A DNA stretch of 64,000 nucleotides from Rhodospirillaceae bacterium (GCA_018701215.1 JABIWH010000012.1:1-64000); one strand, 5' to 3'. Positions 18,855-27,751 are shown, counted from the stretch's first letter. Program-made: numbers and translations. Notes: generated from the letters alone by a model not told the origin.

Positions 18855-21614
18855 ATGACCGATATCAAACCAGAAACCAAGCCAGGAACAAAAAAGGTCC
18901 CGACCTATTGTTTCCAGTGCGTTTCGGGACCGGATCTGATCAAGGTCGAGGTCGAGGATGGCGTCGCGGTGCGGATCGAACCGAACCTGAATATTTGCGG
19001 CCAGCATCCAGGCCAGGGCACGCCGTGCGTCAAGGCCTATGGCCTGGTGCAGAAAACCTATAATCCGAACCGGGTGCAACAGCCCATGAAGCGGACCAAC
19101 CCCAAGAAGGGCCGCGACGAAGACCCCGGCTTCGTACCGATCAGTTGGGACGAGGCGTTGGATACGGTAGCCGCTAAGATGAAGGAAATCCGTGCCAAGG
19201 GGCTGAAGGACAATTCCGGCTATCCGCGCCTGGCGGTCAGTTTCGGCGGCGGCGGCACACCAACCCGGTTCATGGGCAGTTTCCCCGCCGTACTCGCCGC
19301 CTGGGGGCCGGCGGATCTGGGTTTTGGCGCCGGCCAGGGGGTGAAATGCTACCACTCGGAACATCTGTATGGGGAATTGTGGCAGCGGGCCTTTACCCTG
19401 GAGGTCGACAGCCCGTACTGCGAATACGTCATCAACTGCGGCAAGAATGTCGATGCTTCCGGTGGCGCCACGGGCGTTAGGCGTGGTGCGGAGGCACGCC
19501 GGCGTGGTTTGAAGCGCGTCATGGTGGAGCCACATCTGTCCGTGACAGGCGCCATGTCTGCCGAATGGGTGCCCATCAAGGCCAAGACCGATGCCGCGTT
19601 TCTATTTGCGGTCATTCACCGCATCATCAAGGAACGTGACTGGGCCGAGGTTTGCGACGTCCGTTTTCTGAAAGAAGATACAACTTCGCCCTATCTGGTG
19701 GGGCCGAACGGCTATTACATGCGCGAACCCAGCACGGAAAAGCCATTGATCTGGGATCTGGCCGACGGCCAGGCCAAGCCGTTCGATGCCAATATCCAAG
19801 ACCCGGCCCTGGACGGCAGCTTCAAGGTCACGGGATTGGAAATAGGCGCCGACGATGAAGTCTGGCGCCATGATGGTGTCGAAGTGAAGCCGGCCTTCCA
19901 GGTACTGCTGGATCATATGGAGGAATACACCCCCGATTGGGCCGAGGCCGAATGCGATGTGCCGGCGGAAACCATCCGCCGCGTGGGTGACGAGTTCGTG
20001 GCCCACGCCCGCGTCGGCGAATTCATCGAGATCGAGGGCGAGATGCTGCCCCTGCGTCCCGTAGGCGTGGCCCTGGGCAAAAGCGTCAACAACGGGCCGG
20101 GCGGCTATCACGCGGTCTGGGCCCGGACTTTGTTGAGCGTCCTGGTTGGTGCCATCGAAGTTCCCGGTTCGAACCTGGGCACGAAAGTGCGTCTGAACCG
20201 GCCCGCCAACAACAAGCATCTAAGTGCGGTATCCAGCCGTGACGGCATCATGGACTTCCCCTTCAACGATACCTCGAAAGAAGGCTGGTCCTCCCAACCG
20301 AAAATCCGCAACGGCTATAACTCCCTGGTGCCGCTGTCCTCGTCCTCGCCCTGGGCGCCGGCCTTGGGCCCGGCCCATCTACCCTGGCTGTTCCAAAAGA
20401 AGGCGCCGGATAATTGGCCGCGTCCGACGCTGCCCGATATGTGGATCTGCTACCGCACCAACCCCGCCATTTCGTCCTGGAACGCGCCTGAAGTCGCCGA
20501 ACGTATCGCGGAATTTCCCTTCACGCTGTCGTTTGCCTACACCCGGGACGAGACCAATCATATGGCGGATATTGTGCTGCCGGAGGCAACGGATCTGGAA
20601 AGCCTGCAGCTCAGCCGTATCGGCGGTACCGGCTCGGGCGAACAGTTCTGGAAGCATCAAGGCTGGATGATCCGCCAGCCGGCGGTGGAACCCGTGGTCG
20701 ACGCCATGGACATGACCGATATCGCCACCGAGATCTGCCAGCGCGTCGGCATCCTGGGCGAATACAACATGGCCATCAACAAGGGTGCGGCGGGCATGAA
20801 GCTGGCCAACAACCAGTTCGACTACAGCCTGGAGCCGGACGTGGCCTATGGGGTGGAGGAGATCTGGGATCGCGTGGCGAAAGCCGCCAGCCACGATCTG
20901 AGCAACGGCGAGGAAGTCCACGACCTGGCCTGGTTCAAGGAAAACGGCTACATGCTGCGCGATTTCGCCCAGCGCGAATGGTACCTCTACCCTTATATGA
21001 AGGAGCGTGGCATTCGTTTCGAGCTGCCGTATCAAGAGCGCATCAAACGCCATGGGGTGCAACTGGCAAACCGCCTGCACGAGGTTGGCGTGGAATGGTG
21101 GGACGGCCAGTTGGAGGATTATGATCCCCTGCCGAAATACGAATCCTTCCCCGATATCTGGACCAACTATGTCCGCGAAATGGGTAAGGAGCCCGACGAC
21201 TATCCCTTCTGGGCCCTGACCGCGCGCAGCATGCAATACGCCTGGGGCGCCAACGTGGGCATCCCGCTGATCTATGAAGTGGCGGAGAATGTCGCCGGCC
21301 ATTCAGGCATCATCATGAATATGCAATCGGCGCAGAAAATGGGCATCAACCAGGGCGACCCGGTGGTGATCGAATCCGCTACCGGCATCACCCATGGCAA
21401 CGCCGTGCTGCGCCACGGCATCCGCCCGGACACGGTGTTGATGATTGGCCAGTTCGATCATTGGGCAACGCCCTTCGCCAAGGATCTGAACCTGCCCAGC
21501 CTGAATTCGGTGACGGATATCGCGTTGTCCCTGACCGATGGCACGGGCAGTGGGTCGGACATAGTGCGGGTGAAGATCAGCAAGGATCTTAGATTGCGGA
21601 GAACCGGCTCGTGA
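18855..21614 (+). CDS. Molybdopterin oxidoreductase, catalytic subunit
   Basis: A 919-residue DMSO-reductase-family Mo/W-bis-MGD enzyme. The N-terminal Fe-S region has Cys19, Cys22, Cys48 and Cys58; the normal third Cys (C-x2-C-x3-C) is Pro26. Family core segments FVPISWDEALD and GGGGTPTRFMGSFP follow, and the C-terminal cofactor domain includes FWALTARSMQYAWG. I chose ATG 18855 because GAGG lies nine bases before it; ATG 18840 and 18846 are alternatives. No twin-arginine signal is seen, so a cytoplasmic site is likely. GTGA overlap with the next gene indicates a complex. It resembles PadB-type acyl-CoA oxidoreductases; the substrate is not proven. Confidence 0.85.
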   Translation: MTDIKPETKPGTKKVPTYCFQCVSGPDLIKVEVEDGVAVRIEPNLNICGQHPGQGTPCVKAYGLVQKTYNPNRVQQPMKRTNPKKGRDEDPGFVPISWDEALDTVAAKMKEIRAKGLKDNSGYPRLAVSFGGGGTPTRFMGSFPAVLAAWGPADLGFGAGQGVKCYHSEHLYGELWQRAFTLEVDSPYCEYVINCGKNVDASGGATGVRRGAEARRRGLKRVMVEPHLSVTGAMSAEWVPIKAKTDAAFLFAVIHRIIKERDWAEVCDVRFLKEDTTSPYLVGPNGYYMREPSTEKPLIWDLADGQAKPFDANIQDPALDGSFKVTGLEIGADDEVWRHDGVEVKPAFQVLLDHMEEYTPDWAEAECDVPAETIRRVGDEFVAHARVGEFIEIEGEMLPLRPVGVALGKSVNNGPGGYHAVWARTLLSVLVGAIEVPGSNLGTKVRLNRPANNKHLSAVSSRDGIMDFPFNDTSKEGWSSQPKIRNGYNSLVPLSSSSPWAPALGPAHLPWLFQKKAPDNWPRPTLPDMWICYRTNPAISSWNAPEVAERIAEFPFTLSFAYTRDETNHMADIVLPEATDLESLQLSRIGGTGSGEQFWKHQGWMIRQPAVEPVVDAMDMTDIATEICQRVGILGEYNMAINKGAAGMKLANNQFDYSLEPDVAYGVEEIWDRVAKAASHDLSNGEEVHDLAWFKENGYMLRDFAQREWYLYPYMKERGIRFELPYQERIKRHGVQLANRLHEVGVEWWDGQLEDYDPLPKYESFPDIWTNYVREMGKEPDDYPFWALTARSMQYAWGANVGIPLIYEVAENVAGHSGIIMNMQSAQKMGINQGDPVVIESATGITHGNAVLRHGIRPDTVLMIGQFDHWATPFAKDLNLPSLNSVTDIALSLTDGTGSGSDIVRVKISKDLRLRRTGS

Positions 21615-23224
21615 ACGATCTATCCAGTAAGCGTTTCGGTATGGTGATCGACCTGAACAGCTGTGTCGGCTGTCAGACCTGCACTATTGCCTGCAAGCAT
21701 GCCAACGACACTCCGCCCGGCGTACAATGGCGCCGGGTGATCGATGTGGAATTGGGCACCTTCCCCAACGTGGAACGCCTGTTCATGGTCACCGGCTGTC
21801 AGCATTGCGCCGAGCCGTCCTGCGTGCCGGTCTGCCCCACGGGTGCGACCAAGCAACGGGCCGACGGCCTGGTCACCATGGACTACGACCTGTGCATCGG
21901 CTGCGGCTATTGCGCCGTCGCCTGTCCCTATCAGGCCCGCACCATCGCACACGAGCAAAACTGGTACTACGGCCAGCCGACGTTGCAGGAAGCCAAGGTG
22001 GCCCATGACGACCGCATCGGCGTCGCCATGAAATGCACCTTTTGTGTGGAGCGCGTGGATAGCGGCCTGGCAAACGGCCTGACGCCCGGCGTGGACCCTG
22101 ACGCGACGCCCGCCTGCGCCAGTTCATGTATCGCGACGGCGATCCATTTTGGCGATTTCAACGATCCCGACAGCAACGTCAGCCAACTGAGCAACGAAGA
22201 CAACAGCGTTCAGATGCATGCGGAGCTGGGCAATGATCCCGGCATCAAATACCTCTACGGCCTGCCTAATTCCATGCCGGGGCGGGAACGCACGGCGGAC
22301 GACGTGGACGAGCTGGCCTTGCAGGACCCCGCCAATCCGTTGGTGGGCAAGGTACAGAAATTTTGGGACATGCGCGCGGCGATGAATTTTATCCTGGGCG
22401 GCATGAGCACGGGCCTGATCATCTCGGCCTGGCTGGCCTATCTGATGGGCGGCATATCGGAAAGCGCCCTGGTCGGCGTCAATGTGGTGGCCGGCGTGGG
22501 CATGGCCGCGGGTTTGTTCTTCGTGTTTTTGGAGATCGCCCGCAAGCTGCGCTTCCTCAATGTGTTGCTGCGCCCGCAGACGTCCTGGATGACGCGGGAG
22601 ACCTATGTGGTGGCGCTGTTCTATCCCACCCTGCTGCTGGATCTGCTCTGGCCCAGCGGTGTCCTGCATCTGTTGCTGGTCATCGAAGCGGCCGCATTCC
22701 TCTATTGCCAGGCCCGCATTCTGCCGGCAGGCAAGGGCATCCCCGCCTGGCGCGCGCCGTTGATGCCCTGGATGCTGATCGCCACGGGTTTGCTGGAGGG
22801 CACGGGCCTGCTAGCTATTTCCGCCACCCTGCATCCAGCGATGCATTCCGTTGCCCCCCTGGCGGCGGGCATGGGCGGCGCCCTGGCCGTGATCAATGCC
22901 ATCCTGTGGCGCAACTACATTGCCAACGCGGCCAGCAACGGCATCGGCCCCCTGCCCCGCAAGGCCCTGGGCGCCATCAACCTACCCCTGCGCCTGATTG
23001 GCCACGCCCTGCCCTTGCTGGGCTTCGCCGCCTTCCTCGGCCTATGGCCCACGCAACCCCTGGTCGCCACGTTGGCGGGCCTGGGCGCCGTGGTCGGCGG
23101 CATCATGTGGAAAATCACGGTGATCACCAAAGCCAGCCATCAGCAAGGTTTCAATCTATCAAAAGTACCGCAGCGCGGTTCCGGCACACGCGCCGCGCCG
23201 GCCAGGATGGGCACGACGGCATAG
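21611..23224 (+). CDS. Iron-sulfur subunit fused to a membrane-anchor subunit
   Basis: A 537-residue fusion. Residues 1-190 hold four Cys clusters (CVGCQTCTIACK, CQHCAEPSCVPVCP, CIGCGYCAVACP, and CTFC with CASSC), as in DmsB/PsrB-type 4x[4Fe-4S] electron-transfer subunits. From about residue 255 there are roughly eight hydrophobic segments resembling a DmsC/NrfD-like quinone-reactive anchor. It begins with GTG overlapping the TGA of the Mo-subunit gene. It should pass electrons from the Mo enzyme to the quinone pool. The two roles are usually separate genes in dms, psr and pad operons. Confidence 0.88.
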   Translation: MNDLSSKRFGMVIDLNSCVGCQTCTIACKHANDTPPGVQWRRVIDVELGTFPNVERLFMVTGCQHCAEPSCVPVCPTGATKQRADGLVTMDYDLCIGCGYCAVACPYQARTIAHEQNWYYGQPTLQEAKVAHDDRIGVAMKCTFCVERVDSGLANGLTPGVDPDATPACASSCIATAIHFGDFNDPDSNVSQLSNEDNSVQMHAELGNDPGIKYLYGLPNSMPGRERTADDVDELALQDPANPLVGKVQKFWDMRAAMNFILGGMSTGLIISAWLAYLMGGISESALVGVNVVAGVGMAAGLFFVFLEIARKLRFLNVLLRPQTSWMTRETYVVALFYPTLLLDLLWPSGVLHLLLVIEAAAFLYCQARILPAGKGIPAWRAPLMPWMLIATGLLEGTGLLAISATLHPAMHSVAPLAAGMGGALAVINAILWRNYIANAASNGIGPLPRKALGAINLPLRLIGHALPLLGFAAFLGLWPTQPLVATLAGLGAVVGGIMWKITVITKASHQQGFNLSKVPQRGSGTRAAPARMGTTA

Positions 23225-23252
23225 GTTCGGGCATGGCGACAGTCGGGGTCTG

Positions 23253-23789
23253 ATGGTAGATCTCGATATCCCGCAAAATTCGGCGTCATCTGACTACAGG
23301 GGTGAGGTTCACAAATTGAATGATTATTGGATTGATATTGCAAGAATTCTGATACCGGGCGCACTGATCGCGACTTTATCAGCGATTATCACAGTAAAAC
23401 TCGCAATTCGTCGGTTTCACGAAGAAAAGTGGTGGGAAAAAAAGGAAGCCGCTTATACGAGTCTCTTTGAGGTAATGCACCGACTTAAGAATTACGCCGT
23501 ACAACACTATGAGCAAGAACTCGATCCGGGGAGCTTCTCCAAAGAATATATGAAAGAACTTGAAGTCGAATGGCAAAAGGCAAGTCGTGAATATGCGAAG
23601 CTGCGCGATCTGGCTTCATTTCACCTCAGCGACGGCGCCCTCGCAGTTCTTGAAAAATTTGACAATCAGAAGCAAAAAGCTCGAAATAAATTCGACCTAT
23701 TTCTTTGGATCGAGGGAGACCTTGAGGCTGTGACTGAATGCCTCGAACAACTTAAGTTAGCCGCAAAAAAGGACCTCAAAGTGCGTTGA
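23253..23789 (+). CDS. Hypothetical one-helix membrane protein
   Basis: A 178-residue protein I do not recognise. One hydrophobic segment, IARILIPGALIATLSAIITVKLAI, lies at about residues 29-52. A Lys/Glu-rich, mostly helical cytoplasmic part follows (RRFHEEKWWEKKEAAYTSLFE onward), suggestive of coiled coil. Base composition is clearly more AT-rich than the flanking Mo-enzyme genes. It is followed by a nuclease-like gene of similar composition, so the two may form an acquired cassette. The start ATG lacks a strong Shine-Dalgarno sequence. Confidence 0.65.
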   Translation: MVDLDIPQNSASSDYRGEVHKLNDYWIDIARILIPGALIATLSAIITVKLAIRRFHEEKWWEKKEAAYTSLFEVMHRLKNYAVQHYEQELDPGSFSKEYMKELEVEWQKASREYAKLRDLASFHLSDGALAVLEKFDNQKQKARNKFDLFLWIEGDLEAVTECLEQLKLAAKKDLKVR

Positions 23790-23964
23790 ATTCATTCTTT
23801 TGGGCTGCTGCTACATTTGTTGCCGCAATCCAGAATTCGCACTTCATTTGACGTCGCATTCCAGATTTCGGGCGATTGATTGCATTGCCCTATCCAGTTC
23901 GCGTATAGGGTGGCCTAGGTGCGCTTACATCCGGTGCCAATGCATCAAAGGACAGGTGGGTACG

Positions 23965-24960
23965 ATGAAATTCAAGCAACGCACACTTATGCAAATCGCT
24001 GATATGATCTGCGGGAATCTTGAGGGAGAAAAAAATCTCTTTCGATATCGAAGCAGTAGTTATCTGACGGAATTTTTCCAAGACTGCGATACCGATTATG
24101 AGCATGATGGTTCGACGCGCAAGTATTGGGTCGCAGACACACTTTTGAAAATTCTATCTGAACCAAACCTCAACGCAAATACGCCTACAGAAACGTTCTC
24201 GCGTGTCATTCAGACTCTCATGGATCAAGGAGATGCCGAAAACGAGAATAAGGAGCGAGAGGGCGCATTGGTCCTGCTAAACACGGCACTCGCCCGCGAG
24301 GGCTTTGAAGCCTTTTACGCGCCCGATAAGCAATGCTACTTGCGCCACATTGCGACAAACACGATTGTGAGGACCTCACCCAACCCCCATCGTCCTTTTT
24401 CAGAGGCGGAAATCATCCAGCGGGAGCTACTAATCGCTTATCTCAACGACGCCTCAGAAGATGAGTTGATTGAAGAGGTTTTATTGCCCCTCTTTCGCCA
24501 CCTTGGTTTTCATCGCGTGACGTCTGCCGGGCACAAAGATAAGGCCCTGGAGTACGGCAAAGATGTTTGGATGAGGTTTACTTTGCCTACGCAGCACGTT
24601 CTTTATTTTGGCATTCAAGCTAAGAAGGGGAAACTGGACGCATCTGGCACAAGCAAAGCGACAAACGTGAACGTTGCCGAAATCCATAATCAGGTAACGA
24701 TGATGCTAGGGCATGAGATTTTCGACCCGGAGATCGGCAAGCGCGTCCTAGTTGATCATGCATTCATTGTGGCGGGCGGAGAGATCACTAAAGCAGCGCG
24801 TAATTGGCTTGGAAATAAGTTGGATGCCACGAAGCGAAGCCAGATCATGTTCATGGACCGAAACGACATTCTGGATTTATTTGTTGTCACAAATGTGCCC
24901 CTGCCCGATAGAGCCCAGCCGGATACAGCGCCAATCGACGCAGACACAATACCATTTTAA
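23965..24960 (+). CDS. PD-(D/E)XK nuclease-like protein with AbiJ-like N-terminal region
   Basis: A 331-residue protein. The C-terminal half shows E196-x3-D200 in EYGKDVWM and Q218-A-K220 in YFGIQAKKG, the D...QxK pattern of Mrr-like PD-(D/E)XK nucleases, preceded by a helix with ELIEEVLLPLFRHLGF. The N-terminal half (FRYRSSSYLTEFF, then HDGSTRKYWV) resembles, from memory, N-terminal domains of AbiJ-type abortive infection proteins; this needs a profile search. I chose ATG 23965, after GGTGGG; 23800 is open upstream but not protein-like. It would cleave or bind nucleic acid in a defence role; this is inference. Confidence 0.65.
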   Translation: MKFKQRTLMQIADMICGNLEGEKNLFRYRSSSYLTEFFQDCDTDYEHDGSTRKYWVADTLLKILSEPNLNANTPTETFSRVIQTLMDQGDAENENKEREGALVLLNTALAREGFEAFYAPDKQCYLRHIATNTIVRTSPNPHRPFSEAEIIQRELLIAYLNDASEDELIEEVLLPLFRHLGFHRVTSAGHKDKALEYGKDVWMRFTLPTQHVLYFGIQAKKGKLDASGTSKATNVNVAEIHNQVTMMLGHEIFDPEIGKRVLVDHAFIVAGGEITKAARNWLGNKLDATKRSQIMFMDRNDILDLFVVTNVPLPDRAQPDTAPIDADTIPF

Positions 24961-25262
24961 CAATTGCAACAGGTCAATAGAAGAAAAGGAAGAAATTAGA
25001 TCCTGTCTTGAATTTTGAGTTTTTGGGGCAAATTCCGGACAAATTTACGCCGCGCGGCATGGCAATATCGAGATAAAACACCAACTGCGAACAGGATGGT
25101 TCGGGGAACATGTCGCGGACCACATTATTCGGCAAAATTTAGCAATAATTTACCTCCCTCGGCCATTATATCGCCGTCACCGGGTCGGCTTGCGCTAATT
25201 GTTGATGGCCCTCCCGGCGCCAGTTATCCGCGTACGTTGCGCGGCGACGGAGGAAAGTGTGA
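24961..25262. other. Gene-free stretch before the response-regulator gene
   Basis: About 300 bases follow the nuclease-like gene. I see no convincing gene, RNA or hairpin terminator. A short plus-strand reading frame here lacks a ribosome binding site and protein-like codon use. The stretch presumably holds the promoter of the response-regulator gene that starts at 25263. Confidence 0.4.
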
Positions 25263-26201
25263 ATGACGGACAAGTCTGAATCGGCTGGAACAAGCAGTAT
25301 CGAGGCGGCAAAGGACGCGGTCGAACAAATTGGCCTGCCCAGCCTGAATATTCTGGTGGTGGAGGATTACCCGCTCAACCAGGAAGTCATCTCGGCCATG
25401 CTGGGCCATCTGGGGCACCGGATCGATATCGCTGAAGATGGTCTGGAGGCCGTCTCGGCGGTGCTGCGGTTCCGCTATGACATGATCCTGATGGACATCC
25501 ATATGCCGAAGATGGACGGCAATACCGCCGCCCGCCGCATCCGCTCGTTACCCCGGCCCGAAGGCGATATTCCCATTATTGCCCTGACCGCCGATGCCTC
25601 AATGGAGCAACAGAAACAATGCCTTGCTTCGGGCATGAACGATTATTTGACCAAGCCGATCATCCTGCCGGAACTGCTGCAAGCGATGGCCCGGTGCCTG
25701 GCGCAGGGGAAAACCCCTGATAGCGGCCGCGGCACACAGCCGGCTGGCGCGAATACGAAAACTGATTTCGCGCCGGGGTCCGAGGTCGGCACAATCTCCA
25801 CCCCGGCCTCCGATCCAAAGATGGACCCCGACGTCGTGGTGAAATTCGCCGCCATGGTGGGCTGGGAGACGGTCACGCAACTGTTGGAAACCTTGGAAAA
25901 AGACTTTCCCGAACACCGCAAAATTATTACCCAGGCCGCCGAAATGGGTGAAATCGAAGTGCTGCGGCGGCAAATCCAGGCCCTAAACGGTGTTCTCAGC
26001 CAGTTCGGCGCAACAAAAGTGCAGGAAACCGCGAACGTCGTCGAAACCCTATGCAAGGCGGACTTCGGCGCTACAGCGATTGACCTGATACCGCAGTTCC
26101 TGAATTTATGCAGCGCTTCCATTGCTGACCTACGCCAGGTCGTCAACGCGGAGGCGCCGGACCACGGCCACGGCGATACGGCCGCGCCTCTCTCGATGTA
26201 G
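25263..26201 (+). CDS. REC-domain protein with degenerate HPt-like C-terminal domain
   Basis: A 312-residue signalling protein. The receiver domain (about residues 28-145) has the acid pair E34/D35, phospho-acceptor D78 in LMDIHMPKMDG, T109 and K131, so it should accept phosphate. A low-complexity linker (about 148-185) leads to a helical domain resembling HPt. There, IQALNGVLSQFGA aligns with the HPt consensus HxLKGxxxxLGA, but the phospho-His is Gln239 and the Lys is Asn242. It has no output DNA-binding domain and no kinase nearby. It may be a phosphorylation-controlled binding protein. Confidence 0.8.
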   Translation: MTDKSESAGTSSIEAAKDAVEQIGLPSLNILVVEDYPLNQEVISAMLGHLGHRIDIAEDGLEAVSAVLRFRYDMILMDIHMPKMDGNTAARRIRSLPRPEGDIPIIALTADASMEQQKQCLASGMNDYLTKPIILPELLQAMARCLAQGKTPDSGRGTQPAGANTKTDFAPGSEVGTISTPASDPKMDPDVVVKFAAMVGWETVTQLLETLEKDFPEHRKIITQAAEMGEIEVLRRQIQALNGVLSQFGATKVQETANVVETLCKADFGATAIDLIPQFLNLCSASIADLRQVVNAEAPDHGHGDTAAPLSM

Positions 26202-26220
26202 AGCGTTTCCGCCGGCGCTA

Positions 26221-26320
26221 GAGCAATTTTCAATTAATCGGAATCGCTCTCGCGACGTAAGTAATTGGTTCAATTGCCCGATTCTTAAGAGTCCGAGCGC
26301 ATTTTTTTCGAATGCGCGCT
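26221..26320. repeat. Interspersed palindromic repeat, copy A
   Basis: This copy begins GAGCAATTTTCAATTAATC and continues with TCGCTCTCGCGACGTAAG, TCAATTGCCCGATTCTTAAG, then GAGCGCATT ... AATGCGCGC. Two similar copies lie at about 56864-56962 and 57257-57345. The first lobe has GAGCAATT paired with AATTGC-C, and the end forms a GCGCATT/AATGCGC hairpin. It sits between the REC gene and the convergent MFS gene and abuts the latter's stop, so it could also act as a terminator. Confidence 0.75.
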
Positions 26321-27662
26321 AGTCCTGGCTCTCCATATCGTCGACCAGCTCTGCGAAGCTTTCCTGCACCGCATCGGCATCGGTATCCGAGGCAGTGACG
26401 ATTTCCTCCAATTCGATATCCGGGTTCATTGCCACGCTCATCGGCGTCGGGGCCATGGCGACGAAATCGCCCATATCTTCCGACGCCACCGCCTCGCGCC
26501 GCAGGCTGCGCCAGATGGCGAACAGACAGAGCAGCGCCATGGCGCCCGCGATGGTGTAAAAAAAACCTTTCGGCCCTGCCAGATCCATGGCCAGGGCCGC
26601 GATGGGCGCGCCTAAAGCCGAGCCCACCGAGGCGACCAACACCAGGGCACCGCTGGCCGCCACCATCTGACTGGGGTTGAGATAGTCGTTGGTATGCGCT
26701 GTACAGAGCGCATACAGCGGCGTCGAAAGACCGCCGATCAAGGCGATCACCAGATAGGCCGACCAGCTGGCACCGATACCATTGCTCGCCACATCCCCGC
26801 CGAAGCCGCCCGCAAAGTTTGGCGCGATAACGGCAACGGCCGCACCGGCCGCGCAGGTTGCGATGATGACCCAACGCCGCCCGATAACGTCGGAGGCTTT
26901 TCCCAAGGGATATTGCAAAAAGACGCCGCCGAGAACCAAGGCCCCCATGAAAAGCGAGATCTGTCCCACCGAAAGGCCGATTTCGGCGGCATAAACGGCC
27001 CCCATACCGAACACCGCACCCATCATGACACCGTTCATGAACATGCCGGAGACCCCCAGGGGCGAGACCTGGAACAGCTGACGAATGCCGACATTTTCCG
27101 AAGTGTTGAATTCCGGCGCCCGGCTGACCGAGAGCAGAATGGGAATGACGGCGATGGAGACCAGGACGGAAATCAGCACGAACAATTCGTACGATGAAGG
27201 CGCGGCGATGTTCAGCATGAATTGTCCCCCCGCCATGCCGCCCAGGGAGATCAACATATAGAAGCTGAGCAGTTGCCCACGGGTTTCATTTTCCGAGGCG
27301 TCGTTGAGCCAGCTTTCCGCCACGATATACAACCCCGCGTAGGCGATACCGGTCACGCAGCGCATAAGCCACCAAACCCAGGGGTCAATGATCACCGCAT
27401 GCAGCAGGATCGAGGTAGAGGCCAATGACGCCATGGCACCGAAACTGCGGACATGGCCGACCCTGGTGACGATTTTCGGCACGATCGTGGCGCCGACCAG
27501 CATGCCGATGAAATATCCCGACATCACCAATCCGGTAGTGGTGACGCCAAAGCCTTCCATGGAAGCGCGCAAGCCCAGCAACGAGCCCTGCAAGCCATTG
27601 CCCAGCATGATCAGGCCAAGGCCCAGAAACAATGCCCAACTATCGGAGATTACCCGTAGCAC
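26319..27662 (-). CDS. MFS transporter
   Basis: A 447-residue inner-membrane carrier with about twelve hydrophobic segments in the usual 6+6 arrangement. The loop after TM2 (GATIVPKIVTRVGHVRSFG) matches the MFS loop pattern, and KASDVIGRRWVIIAT is the equivalent between TM8 and TM9. A Glu/Asp-rich cytoplasmic tail follows. The substrate is not identifiable; the overall look resembles YcaD-like members. It is a single gene on its strand, with the alpha/beta hydrolase gene about 90 bases upstream. Confidence 0.88.
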   Translation of the reverse strand: MLRVISDSWALFLGLGLIMLGNGLQGSLLGLRASMEGFGVTTTGLVMSGYFIGMLVGATIVPKIVTRVGHVRSFGAMASLASTSILLHAVIIDPWVWWLMRCVTGIAYAGLYIVAESWLNDASENETRGQLLSFYMLISLGGMAGGQFMLNIAAPSSYELFVLISVLVSIAVIPILLSVSRAPEFNTSENVGIRQLFQVSPLGVSGMFMNGVMMGAVFGMGAVYAAEIGLSVGQISLFMGALVLGGVFLQYPLGKASDVIGRRWVIIATCAAGAAVAVIAPNFAGGFGGDVASNGIGASWSAYLVIALIGGLSTPLYALCTAHTNDYLNPSQMVAASGALVLVASVGSALGAPIAALAMDLAGPKGFFYTIAGAMALLCLFAIWRSLRREAVASEDMGDFVAMAPTPMSVAMNPDIELEEIVTASDTDADAVQESFAELVDDMESQD

Positions 27663-27751
27663 CCTGCATCACCTCATGGAGCTGTCGAAATTTAGCGGTC
27701 GAAGCTGGCGCCAGATAAAACCCATGGAAACACGCGGATCGTCGCCGCGCC

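Noticed and set aside
18735..19535. Long upstream extension of the thiolase frame on the minus strand
   Set aside because: It lies under the Mo-enzyme gene on the other strand, and its translation is not thiolase-like; the Shine-Dalgarno sequence supports a start at 18734.
23800..23964. N-terminal extension of the nuclease-like gene
   Set aside because: The 55 residues are Cys-rich and lack protein-like order; ATG 23965 with a GGTGGG is a better start.
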